Assembly (NCBI GenBank): GCA_013176395.1
Contig: JABMLP010000006.1
Location: forward strand, 310,001-374,000
DNA from: Venturia oleaginea
Taxonomy: Eukaryota > Ascomycota > Dothideomycetes > Venturiales > Venturiaceae
Reading direction: 5' to 3'
DNA: 64,000 nt
The position numbers and the translations under genes were made by a program. Shown piece by piece: positions 33,774 to 45,336 of this stretch. Numbering within the stretch: position 1 is the first letter of the stretch; the number at the start of each line of letters is the position of its first letter. The notes beneath the pieces were generated by a model that did no database searches, was not told where the DNA came from, and saw only the letters and a list, made by a program, of their open reading frames with translations.

Positions 33774-35498
33774 ATGCCATCAATCACAACTATTCGACTG
33801 CCTATGCTGGAATTTGACCCCGCAGTCGTTGCGACTTGGCCGGCTCCAGATTATGAGAATCCCATCATTCGAGGCCCGTCTTTTCCCATTGCTGGAGGAC
33901 TCTTTTTTATCTGCGCCACCATATGTGTTTGGGTCAGACTGTATTCAAGATGGTTTATACGCCGCTGGTTTGGATTGGACGATTGGCTCATCCTCGCCGC
34001 CTATGTAAGTGTCATCTACCCATTGTCTTGAGCGCTCAGAACTTAACAGATCCCAATGTAGCTGTCCACGCTCACTACAACCACTTGTGTCAACCTGGGG
34101 ACATCTCGATACGACTGGAACAAACATATGTGGGATGTCAAGCCGTCTCATTACAGTGGTTTGTGGCTTCAGGGTCGAATTTCGGATATTGACTGCTGAT
34201 CTGGATAGTTTCCTTGAGGTTTCTTTATGTTTCGCGCATCTTCTGGGGATTGGCAGTGTCATCTGTGCGGTTGAGCATACTATGTCTCTTTTACCGGTTA
34301 CTCGATAGCTGCGAGGGTCCAAGAAGCATGCGCTGGGTTTTGCATGTAACAACTGTTGTAACCGTGATACTCCTGATGTACTATTTGGGGTCGGGAATCT
34401 TCCCATGCATGTAAGCAGATCGACAGTTGACTTCCAGAATCCTGCTGATATGTAAGACCAATAAATGCGTACCGGGCATGGCCTCCTCTGCCAAAAAGTC
34501 ATTGTCTAAAGGACGGCCTATCTATGGAAGTCATCGCCGTCATCAACACACTGGTTGAGGCATTCATTGCGATTCTGCCTGTCATTGCAACGTTCCGGTT
34601 GCAGGTTGATCCGCGCCAGCGGTGGGGCGTCATTTCATTGTTGTCTATGGGCTTTTTGGTTGCGATTGCTGGCGTCATTAGAACTGTCTACATATTCAGG
34701 CTTCTTGAATCATACGATTTGACATGGTGGTCCGGACCACAGTGGCTTGTCTCAGAGATTGAAATCGATACGGCACTCGTAAGTCCTTGTCAAATCTGCT
34801 CTGATTAGGCATCAACACACTAACTTTTCAAGATCGGTGCATGTGCAGCGCCGCTGCGTCCTGTTGTAGTTCGGTTCATCAACAGGGTGCGAGGCGTTCA
34901 AGCAACAGCTCTAAAATCAGTGCAGCAACAAGCCAGCCGTGTCAGTCCATCACTGGGGCCAGGGACTCAAAGTTCAATGGATTTCGACCACGAAGCGGTG
35001 GCCAACTGGCAGCAACATCATTCGCGTACGATCGATCTGGAGGGTATCGGAGAGGATGGGTTTGGGTACTCCGTTGTCATCAGCGGTCCAACAAAGAGGA
35101 AAAGACTGAAGAAGCCGAATCCACATGCAAGGAAGGGAACAGATTCAACTTTGCAGCCGGGACGCGCCTTTCAACGAATAAGGTCGCCACTAATGTCGCC
35201 GGACCTCGAGCCGGTATCCATGGACTGGCCGAAATCGAAGTCAACACCGCAGAAAGCAAGGTCAATACCACTTCAAGTCACCACCGAGAAGTCATTCCAA
35301 GTCACGGAATCGTTCCAGGAGGTTGGAACGTCCAGCGGGAAGAGCTCGAGGATGGGATCGATGAGCCTGCCACGGGAGCCGGAAGAAGGAGAATCGATGG
35401 AGCAGGCTGCTAACCTCACGGGTCTGGGGAAGTGGCAATTCTCGGAGGCATATGGCGATTACGATGATCATTCCAAACCGGAACCTCCTACCAAGTAG
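33774..35498 (+). CDS. Rhodopsin-fold integral membrane protein (PTH11/SAT4-like)
   Basis: Five exons (33774-34004, 34062-34158, 34209-34410, 34457-34778, 34833-35498) give 505 residues. The first 280 or so residues hold hydrophobic segments typical of the fungal rhodopsin-like seven-helix family: IAGGLFFICATICVWVRLYSR, LDDWLILAAYLSTLTTTTC, IFWGLAVSSVRLSILCLFYR, VTTVVTVILLMYY, INTLVEAFIAILPVIATFRL and WGVISLLSMGFLVAIAGVIR. The FGLDDW motif after the second arm is characteristic. The C-terminal 220 residues are soluble, basic and Ser-rich, probably cytosolic. Members include PTH11-type receptors of plant pathogens. The ligand here is unknown, and the CFEM domain of true PTH11 is absent. Confidence 0.88.
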
Positions 35499-36897
35499 GA
35501 GTGAAGGGAATGATGAGTATGAATAAAGCTAATGTCCAACGATCGTACTAAGCAGTATGAACGAGCATCTGAAATGTTTTGCCCAGGGTTCCTGAGGTGT
35601 TTTTGTATTGTCACAAGGGAAATGTTGGCCCAGATAAACGCTCTACGACCAGGCTCCTAATTGATTCTAGCAACCCCTGACTGCGCAGGCTTGTTGATCA
35701 AACTCTCGTCAGTCGTCTTTGAAAACAGGAGCCCCGTATAGGCGCGAGTCTCGTCTTCGTATCTATCTGATGGAGCTTGTGGCTCGGGTCAACAGGTCTG
35801 TCCAGATGACCTCTCAAGATGTTCGCCGGTTCCAATTGGAAGTTGGGGGGGAGGGGAGAAATGGAAAAGAGTCAGGCGCCCTTTTTTCCGAACACACCAA
35901 CAATAGCGACAATTGCAGCAACAACGGCGGTCTCCACAATAGCATTAAGCAGCTAGGCATCGATTTTGCTTCCACTCAGCACGGAGGTATCCCTGTATCT
36001 ATTCCTGTTGATGCATCAGAACTTCAACAACTACTTCAAGAACTTGGACACACTGGCAATTGGAACAACATGTCAAGCAGCAAAGCCGCGGAGCTTGCGA
36101 GAAAGATTCGTGACGCCAAAGCCAACGAGGACAGCGAGTTTGCCGAATGGTCTTGATCTTCGATTACAACCCACGTTGAGCAGTTTCACAGGCACGAATT
36201 ACTTTGCAGAGCTGGTTCATCACAGCAATAACCGAAGCAAAAGCAAGCATCGTCACAGCATTTCCAAGCCCACTTAATTATTATGAGCAGCACAAACCCA
36301 AACCGCAGAGACCAAATGTCTCACCATCATGTCGGCCATCAATTCCAAAAATACGGATAACAAGAATTCCCAAAAGTCGAAATCAAGACCCGTCCAAACC
36401 ACTCAAGCTCGCTCACCCTGCTGCTCCAACAAGATTGCTCATCTCGCCCCACTCTTCACGTCGCCGATGTCGCTCTCGAATCAAGTGTGGCAGCAACCAA
36501 CGTGGCAACAGGAATGAACGCTGTTGCTGGCACTTTGAAGAAGGAATATTGGGATTCATCTCGTCCTTCGCAGGCTGTGGTGAAGAAGTCGGGTTTGAGA
36601 TGGAGTCGGCGAAGGAGATTGTTGAGAAATTTCGGAATGGAATGATAGAGGATTTTTAGACGAAAGAAGAGGGAGAGGGAGAAGGCGAGGGAGGCGGTGT
36701 TGGTGTTGATTGTGAGAAGTATGGTGTGATGATTCCACGGAGTGAAGGGATTGTGGCAGACTAAATATGCGAATCACGAGTGGAGAAGTTCTTTTTTTAA
36801 ATTTTTTGGAATCAAGCGAGTACGTTGAAAATCTCGCTGAAAATCATAATTGGTATGGTCAATAGATATATACTTGTATATTAGATATTCTCCGCCC
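35499..36897. other. Weakly coding region between the rhodopsin-fold gene and GH43
   Basis: A plus-strand frame at 35719-36156 (145 codons) contains HGGIPVSIPVDASELQQLLQ and AAELARKIRDAKANEDSEF. Further protein-like pieces follow in other frames (VADVALESSVAATNVATG and AGTLKKEYWDS, about 36460-36590). They might be exons of one small gene or a relic. I could not join them with convincing splice sites and do not recognise a domain. Confidence 0.3.
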
Positions 36898-38005
36898 TCA
36901 AAGTGCGAGTAGGGTAGCCTTTTCCGCAGCCGTGATTGGGATCACTGAGCCATGGCGAGGCCTCTTTGGGAGCACGTAGTTGGTGGAGAGCTTCCAATCA
37001 GCAGCAGCAATGTTTGCCGTCTCAAATGGCACATAGCCGCGACCTCCAAACTCGTCAATAAAGAGGTGCCACTGTTGTAAACCAGTTAATCGCAATCTCA
37101 CATCTCAACATAAATTGACTGACCTTGTTTGGATCAGTGTTGGATTGGAATACGGTCGGGCCTTCGCCTTGTTTGATGGATCCCTTGCCGATGCCATCCT
37201 TCACTGATGTCCATGGCCCAGAAAGACTGGCACTGGATTCTTGGAAGATGAACTTGCCATTTGCGGACCCAGACCGCTCGTCCTTACTGAATCGATAGTA
37301 CTTGTTCGTCTTCGAATCATGCACGACCGTTGTATCGATGACAGGCCATCCGGTGTTGATCCAGATGTCAGGAGTCGAGAAAGTTTTGAAGTCCTTGGTC
37401 ATGGACTTCAAGATACGATAGTAAGATGTGGTGTTGTGCGCAACATCGTTCTCAGGGTACAAAGCAGACGCCCAGAAGGTCATGTAAGAACTCGATGCCG
37501 GGTCGTAGATGGCCTCGGGCGCCCATGTATTTCCCGCCGTGTTGGGAGAGACTTGCACAAGTTGTGGTTGGGACCAGGTCTTGAGGTTGGAGGATTCCCA
37601 CACCACGATCGATCGGCTTCCTGTTCGTCCGGCGGCACCCCAGTCGCCGTTGCCGCCGTACATTTTCAGATCGGTGGCAATTATCCAGAATTTCTTCCCA
37701 TCATTGGAGCGGATAATGGACGGATCTCTTGCGCCTTTGGTGCCAACAGTAGAGGTGAGTAGCGGTCGTCCACGATTGATCTCGGTCCAATTCGCAGGAC
37801 TATTGCCATTGCTTACAGCCAGGGATATCTTTTCGCCATCTGCCGAGCCTTCACCAGTGAACTTTGTGTCTCGTCAGTACCGATGATGGAGAGAGCCGGG
37901 TCACCCTACATAAGCGAAGACATAATCCGTGTATGGCGAAGCGGCAGAAGACTTGGACGCGAACAATACAAGGGCGATCAACTGATAGAGCGAAAATGGG
38001 AGCAT
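36898..38005 (-). CDS. Secreted glycoside hydrolase family 43 (arabinofuranosidase/xylosidase type)
   Basis: GH43 enzymes trim arabinose or xylose from plant hemicellulose and pectin by an inverting mechanism. Exons 38005-37910, 37861-37124 and 37071-36898 give 335 residues. The signal peptide is MLPFSLYQLIALVLFASKSSA. Then YVFAYFTGEG opens the five-bladed propeller. GARDPSIIRS carries the likely general base Asp78, WPVIDTTVV the pKa-modulating Asp208, and QGEGPTVF the general acid Glu265. NTWAPEAIYD and WHLFIDEFGGRGY are also typical. No carbohydrate-binding module is present. The substrate cannot be fixed from sequence alone. Confidence 0.88.
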
Positions 38006-39839
38006 TGTAGGGTTGGTGGAGGTAGGAGTACTGGACGAGGCCAATGAAACAGTCGAGGATCAAAGCAATCTATCAGTAAATTAAGATTAGAGACAGTGTA
38101 CAAAGACATTGTCCTGTGATAGGGAAGTCCGGTGCCGGTACTCATGCCGACTTCAACTGAGGGGACACAGAGGGGGAACTCATGATCCACCTAATTCAAG
38201 ACGCTCGGATCCTTGGTATTACTACTCTGCAAATGATTCAAAATGGAGAGCGACCAAGGAAAGTGATACCAGAGGCCGAGGAAGGGGGGAATTCTCGGCA
38301 ACCTTTAGGGAAGACGTTCCTCGCACCGGACGCCTCCTATATAACACTCAGTCGCGTTCAAATTGTCCTCGAAGTCGAAGAGAGACGCGTGGACGCGACT
38401 GTACGAGGTAGACCGAGACAGATTCGTCAGCACCCGACTCACGGACACGCCTCCGACTCCGATCCAACTCGGACATGTACACGTCAGGCACCATCCAATT
38501 CATGCCGTACACGTCAGACACCTTCTCATGCCTTACACCTCAGGCACTATCCAGCTTCTGCCTTACACCTCAGGCACTTTCAAATTCATAGATGCCTTAG
38601 ACTTCAGAAACCTTCTCATGCCGTACCGTACACCATCTTTGCATCTCTCGTGCCGTCCACGACGGCATCATCTCCAATCTCCAGACTCCATGCATACTAC
38701 ATATCTATACTACATACTACATATCCATACTACATACTACACACTCCTTACTCCCTCCCTACTCCCTGCTCCCTACTCCATACTCGATATAATACGTGAG
38801 TCTGCGACTCTGATCATCTGACCATCCTCCATCTTCTAGGAACAACCAGGCAGTCGAGTCTGTCTCGCTGTTGCGGTGCCAGGAATGGCGAGGCAAGAGC
38901 GCGTTGCAATCTGCTAAGCTTCACATATATCGAGTACAATCTTCTCAGGACATCGTTCATATTCAAACCCTACTATATGCTCGCCGATAACTGTCGATCT
39001 TCCTACTCTCCGTATTTCCTGAGCCTTTCCTGGCTTTGAACTTCGACTTCTACTCCCAATAATTGCCACTTCTCTTTTTCTATCAAATCATCTCTCATCC
39101 TACCGCGCCATCTTGCAGGGGTTCCGCGCCATTCATCTCAAATTGAAACCTTCTACGCATCCTACCCCACAACACGATATTAACAACAGCCAAACTTAGC
39201 CCGTCGCATCCAAAGTTTCTTTGATTGCCTTCTCTGCACACTGCTCGAGCGTGGCCCATTGATGCTGCCCTATGAGTGTTTGCTGTCCACTACGACGTCC
39301 ACGGACTGGTCACTGGTCACCGTACTGCACAGACGACAGCCACCCCTGCTATTTCCGCCTCGTGGCTCTCTAGGCCATGCACAAATCAGTCCCGCGGCCG
39401 TACTATGTAGACTGTCAGCGGCCGCTCCGGGTACTGGCCAGTCCTACATCACTTCGATAGATTAAGGCACCCGCCGTCTCCCAATCTGATCACCTCGTCG
39501 CCCAACCCGACTGGTCCGTTCTCGAGATCAAAGACCAAAGTATGCTACGAAGACGTGCCGTCCTAGCCAGCTCTGGTGGCGGAGTACCAACAACCAACAT
39601 CCTGCACCTGAGCATGTAAGTACAGACCCTCATTTATTTCGTACTGATCCGTGGACAACTAGATTGGAATCGCCTCTAAACTAGCTCAGACTTTGTAAAG
39701 ATGAGCGTGTGGCTTTACGATAAGATCTTGCACAATCCTCACTCAGAAAAGGAGACTTCTTAGACCAAACCAAATCCATCTGGCGCATTCGAGCGGCCGA
39801 CACTTTCATTAACATTGAGATTCCTACTTCACCCTAGCC
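38006..39839. other. Long intergenic region with tandem repeats
   Basis: It lies between the divergently transcribed GH43 and FAD-oxidase genes. It contains a minisatellite (38480-38640) and an (ACATACTAC)-like run near 38693-38745. No gene was recognised, and open frames across the repeats are artefacts. Confidence 0.5.
38480..38640 (+). repeat. Minisatellite, degenerate unit of about 32-37 bp
   Basis: Repeated words TACACGTCAGGCACC, TACACGTCAGACACC, TACACCTCAGGCAC and TAGACTTCAGAAACC alternate with TTCATGCCG/TCTCATGCC spacers over four to five units. Confidence 0.7.
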
Positions 39840-41855
39840 ATGAAGACCTTCACTTTGTTGTTGGCATCGCTGCCTGTCATTGCGGCTGCCAACGAGGCCG
39901 CAGCAGCATGCAGGAACCTACCAGGTGATACAGGATGGCCATCTGAGGCGGATTGGAAGGCACAGCTTCCTGGAAGCGTGGCTCGAGGTGCACAAAAGAA
40001 GCTGCTCCATCCCGACTATCGGATCGACGCCAAGTCTGTGGACGACGTGATTGCTGCGGTTAAGTTTGCATCGAAGCACAACATTCGTTTGACGGCGATT
40101 CACAGTGGTCACGACGGTCTTGGAAGGTATACTGAATGCGCTTATCTACTCTAGTCTGAGGCTAATCTGCCGTTCGCAGAAACGATGCACCGAGTGGTCT
40201 CCTTATTGGCCTTGAAGATTTGACTGGTATGCGCGTGGAACAGTCATTTACGCCATCTGCACAGGGCCAACCAAAGGTCGCTGCTGCCCTGCTGCCCTGC
40301 TGCCCTGCTGCCCTGCTGCCCCTGCTGCCCTGCTGCCGCCGTCCCTGCCGCCGCCGCTCCCATGGGCGGAATGGAAGGCATGCACGCTGGCATGGCCGGT
40401 ATGAAACGACACGGTCCTGACGGCGATGAACCAATGGCCGCATCTTCACCCAAGGCTGGCTCCGCTCCACCAGCAGTCGTGCCAGCTCCAGCTACTGGCA
40501 AGCCTGCTTACGCTGTCACGCTCGGTGCTGGAATGACCACGCAAGACATCAATGATAAGATCGCTGCCCAGGGAATCTTCACCAATGGAGCTGAGCACGG
40601 TGAGGTTGGTGTAGCTGGAGGCTGGTCTCAATGTGGAGGCCACGGACCTATGACGACTGCTTACGGGCTCGGCTCTGACAACGTTTTGGAATTCCAAGTG
40701 GTAACAGCTGATGGTCAGCTCAAGATTGCTAATGAGGTAGCTAACCCAGATCTCTACTGGGCGCTCCGAGGCGGCTGCGGGAGCACCTTTGGAATTGTGA
40801 CGCAGGTCACAGTTCGGGCCTATCCATCACCAAAGTTCACCGTCACCAAGTTCACCATCAACGCTACTACTGTTGATGGTATCTTCGAACCGATGGCGTA
40901 CATCCACTCCGTTTTTCCAGATTTGATCGAAAAGGGTGTGCAAGGATACTACCTAGCCTTCCCCAAGAAGTTCACCGCAATATTCCACACTGTTGGTTCT
41001 CTAGCAACCGCTGATGCCTCTAAAAAGCTATGGGAACCTGTGCTCGCCAAGGTCGCTACTTACCCCAATATCCAGAAAGAGTCCGCCGTAGCGACTTACC
41101 TCGATTACCCAAACTACAAGACGTACTACGATGCCACCTGGGGTGCTGCCGAGGGCGAGCACAAGAAGCGCTCCATGAATGACAACGAAATGATTCACGA
41201 TTGGTGGACGGGCGAGTACGTCCGCCGTGGCGAGCGACATTCTCTCAGAAAGCGTGGACCTGGTGAGCAAAAGTATCTTCCCAAGGGTAGTGGCAAAGTT
41301 GCTGGGGACGGACGCCTGCTTGACAAAGAGACTTTGCAATCACCAAAGCTTGCTGTTGCTCTCAGAGCCGCTATGCCTGAAAAGGGGATGATGCGTGGTG
41401 TTCTCGTTGGTGGTGCCATCATCAAGAAAAGTGCAAATGAGACCTCTGTTCACCCATCATGGCGAAAAGCTTACGCTTCTATCTGGTCTGACAAAGACGT
41501 GAACCAAATCGCGACCCTGGCCAAGGGAATGGGTGCTTATATCAACGAGGTCAGTACAAACGTACTATATTTGACGTCGCTTTTTGCTAACATGAATTAA
41601 TTGCAGGCATCGTTCAACGCCTCGAATTGGCAAGACGTTTTCTGGGGCTCCAACTACCCCAAGCTTAGCCAAATCAAGACGAAATATGACCCCAATATGG
41701 TGTTCTATTCTACACCAGGTATCAATGCTGAGCAGATGATGGCAAATGAGAAGGGCGCACTATGTACGGCACCGGAAGCAATGCGGAAGAGTGCTATTCT
41801 CTTCCCGCCAGTGGGTGACAACAAGAATATCAAGGCCTCGAAGAAGGGCATGTAG
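39840..41855 (+). CDS. Secreted FAD-linked oxidase (berberine-bridge-enzyme-like), frame broken by an 8-bp repeat
   Basis: Signal peptide MKTFTLLLASLPVIAAA, exon 1 39840-40126, intron 40127-40179, then exon 2 to 41549, intron 41550-41606 and exon 3 41607-41855. The FAD_binding_4 domain shows HPDYRIDAKSVDDVIAAV and IHSGHDGLGRND (likely 8-alpha-histidyl site), then AVTLGAGMTTQDIND, AGGWSQCGGHGPMT (Cys in the position used for 6-S-cysteinyl FAD linkage), NPDLYWALRGGCGSTFGIV, and the BBE tail WQDVFWGSNYPKLSQIKTKYDP. Family members oxidise sugars, alcohols or secondary metabolites. Within exon 2, five GCTGCCCT units shift the frame between residues about 130 and 150. If each had one more C it would encode an Ala-Ala-Pro repeat and the frame would be continuous. 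Confidence 0.78.
40280..40347 (+). repeat. GCTGCCCT tandem repeat that shifts frame in the FAD oxidase
   Basis: Five 8-bp GCTGCCCT units and one 9-bp GCTGCCCCT unit are followed by GCTGCCGCCGTCCC. The missing five bases equal the one-base net shift between the upstream and downstream frames. Confidence 0.9.
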
Positions 41856-42086
41856 ATCAACGGGTATATCGTGGCTATTGGATAGTCGTTGAATTTTATG
41901 AGCAATGAGTTTCGCTTATGTTTGCCCTTTACTGATGTGTAAAAAAGGGTGACGAATATCACCAAACAGACGTCTTTTGCTCTCGCTCAAGTTGTCACGA
42001 CTTGTCATTGAAGGCCCCAAACGTTTAGCAAATGATGCAAGAACTAAAACATCTCCTACTTTGTCTTCGGTGGCCCTTCTTTCGAT

Positions 42087-42596
42087 ATGCCAGCTGATAC
42101 CACCTCAACATCCTCTTCTCCCTGCTCCACGTGCGCCTTCTTCACGCCCCGCTTGACCGCCTATTCCCCCTTCATTCGTCCTCTACTTCCTCTGCTCGGC
42201 TCGATCATCCACGAATTGAGTACTCGCATCACCTCTTCCCTCATCAACGTCCCCAAGCACCTCTTCACCCTCCCCGTCATCATCCACCACCGTTTGGCAG
42301 GAATTTCTATTGCCCTCCATGTTTTCTCTACCGGTCAATTGTTTCACCCTCGCATGCGCACCATACTTCCCTCTCTGCGAATCACGAGACGAGGGCGTCC
42401 CGTCTCCCACCAGCGTCCTATGATTTCCCCTCTTGAAACTTGGGCGTTTGGGGATCCGGTGGAAATAGGCCACGAAGAATATCTGGGAGATGTCGTTCCA
42501 TCATATTGGGGTACTCGGATCTATTTTGTGGCGTTGTGGGTGTGCGAGTGGGGTTTGCCATGGCTTTTTAGAGGAAGCAATTTTTTGCCGTTGTAA
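42087..42596 (+). CDS. Small hypothetical protein
   Basis: A 169-codon intronless frame. It begins with a Ser/Thr/Cys-rich N-terminus (MPADTTSTSSSPCSTCAFF), continues through amphipathic sequence (LINVPKHLFTLPVIIHHRL), and ends with a hydrophobic, Trp-rich tail (YFVALWVCEWGLPWLF) that could be membrane-associated. I know of no family. Its length and the conserved-looking SPLETWAFGDPVEIGHEEYL stretch favour a real gene, but homology evidence is lacking. Confidence 0.45.
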   Translation: MPADTTSTSSSPCSTCAFFTPRLTAYSPFIRPLLPLLGSIIHELSTRITSSLINVPKHLFTLPVIIHHRLAGISIALHVFSTGQLFHPRMRTILPSLRITRRGRPVSHQRPMISPLETWAFGDPVEIGHEEYLGDVVPSYWGTRIYFVALWVCEWGLPWLFRGSNFLPL

Positions 42597-43063
42597 GATT
42601 TTTGGATTCTAGATGCGTTTTATGTGTATGGCTGCTTAACAGTATAGAAAGACGAACCTGAAATCCCTGGTGCTATCCTTTCCAGTACCTGCTGGGAATG
42701 ATCCAGGTTATATCCTGAAAGACGGTGGGACGAACAAATGGTTTGACAGTTAGTTGAAGGCGGATGAAATGGCAACAAGCAATGGAGGTAGCAAATCCAG
42801 GCTGTTTGTGTGAAAGGCCCCGAACTCACGCAGTGCAGCTACCTCTTGTAGACGACTCTTCAAACTTAGTCTATCGGCGATGTTTGTCGTCAAGAATCAT
42901 AACAGACTTTGCGAGGAACATGATATGCCGATTTGAGGTTGTACACTTTTTTTTTTAGAATGGAGCAGCACTTTTTCGATCCAACGTACCACGCCAATGA
43001 GGGTATACCGATCAAACTCCACCTTTTGATGCGAATGCAGATGCCGATAATTCGAAACGCTTC
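42597..43063. other. Convergent intergenic region
   Basis: This lies between the hypothetical gene and the 3' end of the pantothenate gene. It includes a T-run at 42949-42957. No gene was seen. Confidence 0.5.
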
Positions 43064-44205
43064 TCACTTGGGTACCGCCGTGGCGCCTAACCCTTCCGCC
43101 ATTTCCATTTTGCCCTCCGCCAGACCAAACTTCTTCTCCACGGCTTGCTCGAACTTGGCTAACTCTTCTTGCTTGACTTCGTACGAGAATTCTTTGCAAG
43201 GATATGCTCTGGTCTTGGTCTCTTCGCCGTACTGCTTGATTGCTTCAAGGGCTTCACTCCACACTTTGCCATACTGTTTCACAAACTTGGGCAAAAATCG
43301 CCCTGGTGGGAAATTGCCGAGCATATCCACTTGTACGAGAACTTGTCCAGAAGTCCCGTTCCCGGCTCCAATCCCAATTGTCGGTATTCTCAATTTCTTC
43401 GTGATCAAGGCGGCGACCTCTGGAGGTATAGCTTCAAGAACCGTGGCAAAGGCACCAGCCTCTTGTACTGCTAGAGCGTCTTCTAGTACTGCCATGGCGG
43501 ATGCAACCGTCTTGCCCTGGACTCGAAATCCTCCAAGCGCATTCTGACGCTGTGGTGTAAGGCCAACGTGGGCCAGCACGGGTATACCAGCAGAAGTGAT
43601 CTTCTTGATTGTGGGTGCCATTTCCTTCCCTCCTTCTAGCTTTACAGCATGCATGCGACCGGTCTTCACCATACGGATGGACGTTTCGAGGGCTTGTTTG
43701 GGGGAGATTTCATAGGAGCCCATAGGTAAATCGCCGACCTGGGACCATGTTAAATTTTGTTTAGGGCTGCTGGAGACGTAGAATAACCTACTGTGAAGGC
43801 CGACTTGGTGGCCCTAGAGACACTTCGGGCAGCAAAGATCATCTCATCGAGGGTTACCTCGCTTGTGTCCTCAAGACCCATGGATACCATGGCTAGGCTG
43901 TCCCCAACCAGCAGAATATCCATACCAGCATGGTCGGCAACATGCGCCGAGGGGAAGTCATATGCCGTAAGCATAGTTATAGGCTCCCCTTTCTTGTACA
44001 TGGACTGTATGGTCTGTAGTGTGACCTTCTTCCGCGCGATCGCAGGTGGAGTCCCTATAGGCGAATGCGAGGAATACCGGACTTGGGTGGCCGAAGGTAT
44101 ATTGCGACGGTTGAGCGACGACGAGGCCCATGTCTGTGATATGAAGGGCGTTGATGTGGTAGAAGAGAATACGGACCGAGCAGGCCTGCTCAAGGCACGC
44201 GACAT
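43064..44205 (-). CDS. ECM31: 3-methyl-2-oxobutanoate hydroxymethyltransferase (ketopantoate hydroxymethyltransferase)
   Basis: This enzyme adds a hydroxymethyl group from 5,10-methylene-THF to alpha-ketoisovalerate, the first committed step to pantothenate and CoA. Exons 44205-43792 and 43738-43064 (53-bp intron) give 362 residues. The PanB fold motifs are clear: TAYDFPSAHVADHAGMDILL, VGDSLAMVSMG (Mg-binding Asp), GDLPMGSYEIS, AVKLEGGKEMAP, VLAHVGLTPQ, LEAIPPEVAALI (catalytic Glu) and IPTIGIGAG. The first 50 residues, rich in Arg and Ser (MSRALSRPARSVFSSTTSTP), look like a mitochondrial presequence. The gene is divergent from CDK1 across a repeat-bearing 1.1-kb spacer. Confidence 0.95.
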
Positions 44206-45336
44206 GGTCGAATTCGATGGGGTGGTGGTGGATTCGCGGTGGTCGCTGATTTCAGGCTCAGCGGGGATTGAGTTGACAGAACAGCCATTTCGAATGGGAC
44301 GGAGGGAGCCCGATTTTATGTTCCTGGACTGGTATAGGTCCTACGTCGAAGTCCAGATTCCAGTGGTGTTGAAGTGTACCCATGGCCGAGGCCTCGGTTA
44401 GAATATCTCACCTAACCAAAGCTTAACGGCATCTAGACCTAGACTACTACAGGTCAGCCTATGGATAGTTCTGCCCCTTTTCGCCAACCTATCACGTCGT
44501 ATTGGAGCCTTTGTTTACCAAGTACAACCTGATCCTTTACGGCGATACATAGCTCGACGACGGCTGGCAACATCCGAAACACGATTTCGTCAGGCCGGTC
44601 AAATCCTAACGCCATGTTTGTGGCGGACGGGCAGGGCGAACTGATGAGACGGCGTTATCAAAGGGAGGATTTGATCAATTGATAGGAACCCTTTTTGATG
44701 TTCATCAGCTTGTAAAAGGCAGCCTGTATCATAGTCATGGTCATAGTCATGGTCATAGTCATGGTCATAGTCATGGTCATAGTCATGGTCATAGTCATGG
44801 TCATAGTCATGGTCATAGTCATGGTCATAGTCATGATCATACTACGATATGGGCAAGACTGAATCTAATTTCTTGACAAAATACATGCTACTCCAAATCC
44901 ATCTCGGTCTTCAGTTTGAGGATTCGGCAGCTCCAAGTCCCATGAACAGTTACTGGCATGAATTGAAAGAAGGGACTTGAATATGGCTCTCTTTACCGCG
45001 AGATCAACTCAAGAGTGAGGAGTTCGTGGCCCGCCCGTTGGGGGCCAATATCACATGGTGTTATTAGCCACAGCGCTAGTAGTCGTCGACGCGCCTGAGC
45101 TCGCGCCTTTGCCCTGGTATTTACTGACTGACAACAATCAACACTCGACAGCCACGACAACAATCCCACTAACAAGAAGCCTTTCCCGCCATACCGTATT
45201 CCAGGAAATGTGCTGATCACAATATCTAATTGCCTGAAGGTTGGATAATCCGCCTTGATTCCTCAAGAGTTTCCCGCAAGCAAACTTACCACAAAACAAC
45301 AACTGCCCGCCAAAATCCCTTGACAGAGAAACCAAC
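44206..45336. promoter_or_regulatory. Divergent promoter region of ECM31 and CDK1
   Basis: This 1.13-kb spacer carries the 12-bp repeat at 44730-44840. A plus-strand frame at about 43793-44401 overlapping ECM31 is a shadow. No specific transcription-factor site was assigned. Confidence 0.5.
44730..44840. repeat. 12-bp tandem repeat CATAGTCATGGT, about 9 units
   Basis: Near-perfect units. It produces artefact frames, (HSHG)n on the plus strand and (MT)n on the minus strand. It sits about 0.5 kb from either start codon. Confidence 0.95.

Noticed and set aside
38109..38821. Overlapping 150-205 codon frames
   Set aside because: They run through the minisatellite and ACATACTAC repeats and have repeat-driven composition.
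44658..44876. (Met-Thr)n and (His-Ser-His-Gly)n frames, the latter resembling metal-binding repeats
   Set aside because: Both come from the 12-bp tandem repeat in a promoter region. No flanking coding sequence or start context supports a gene.
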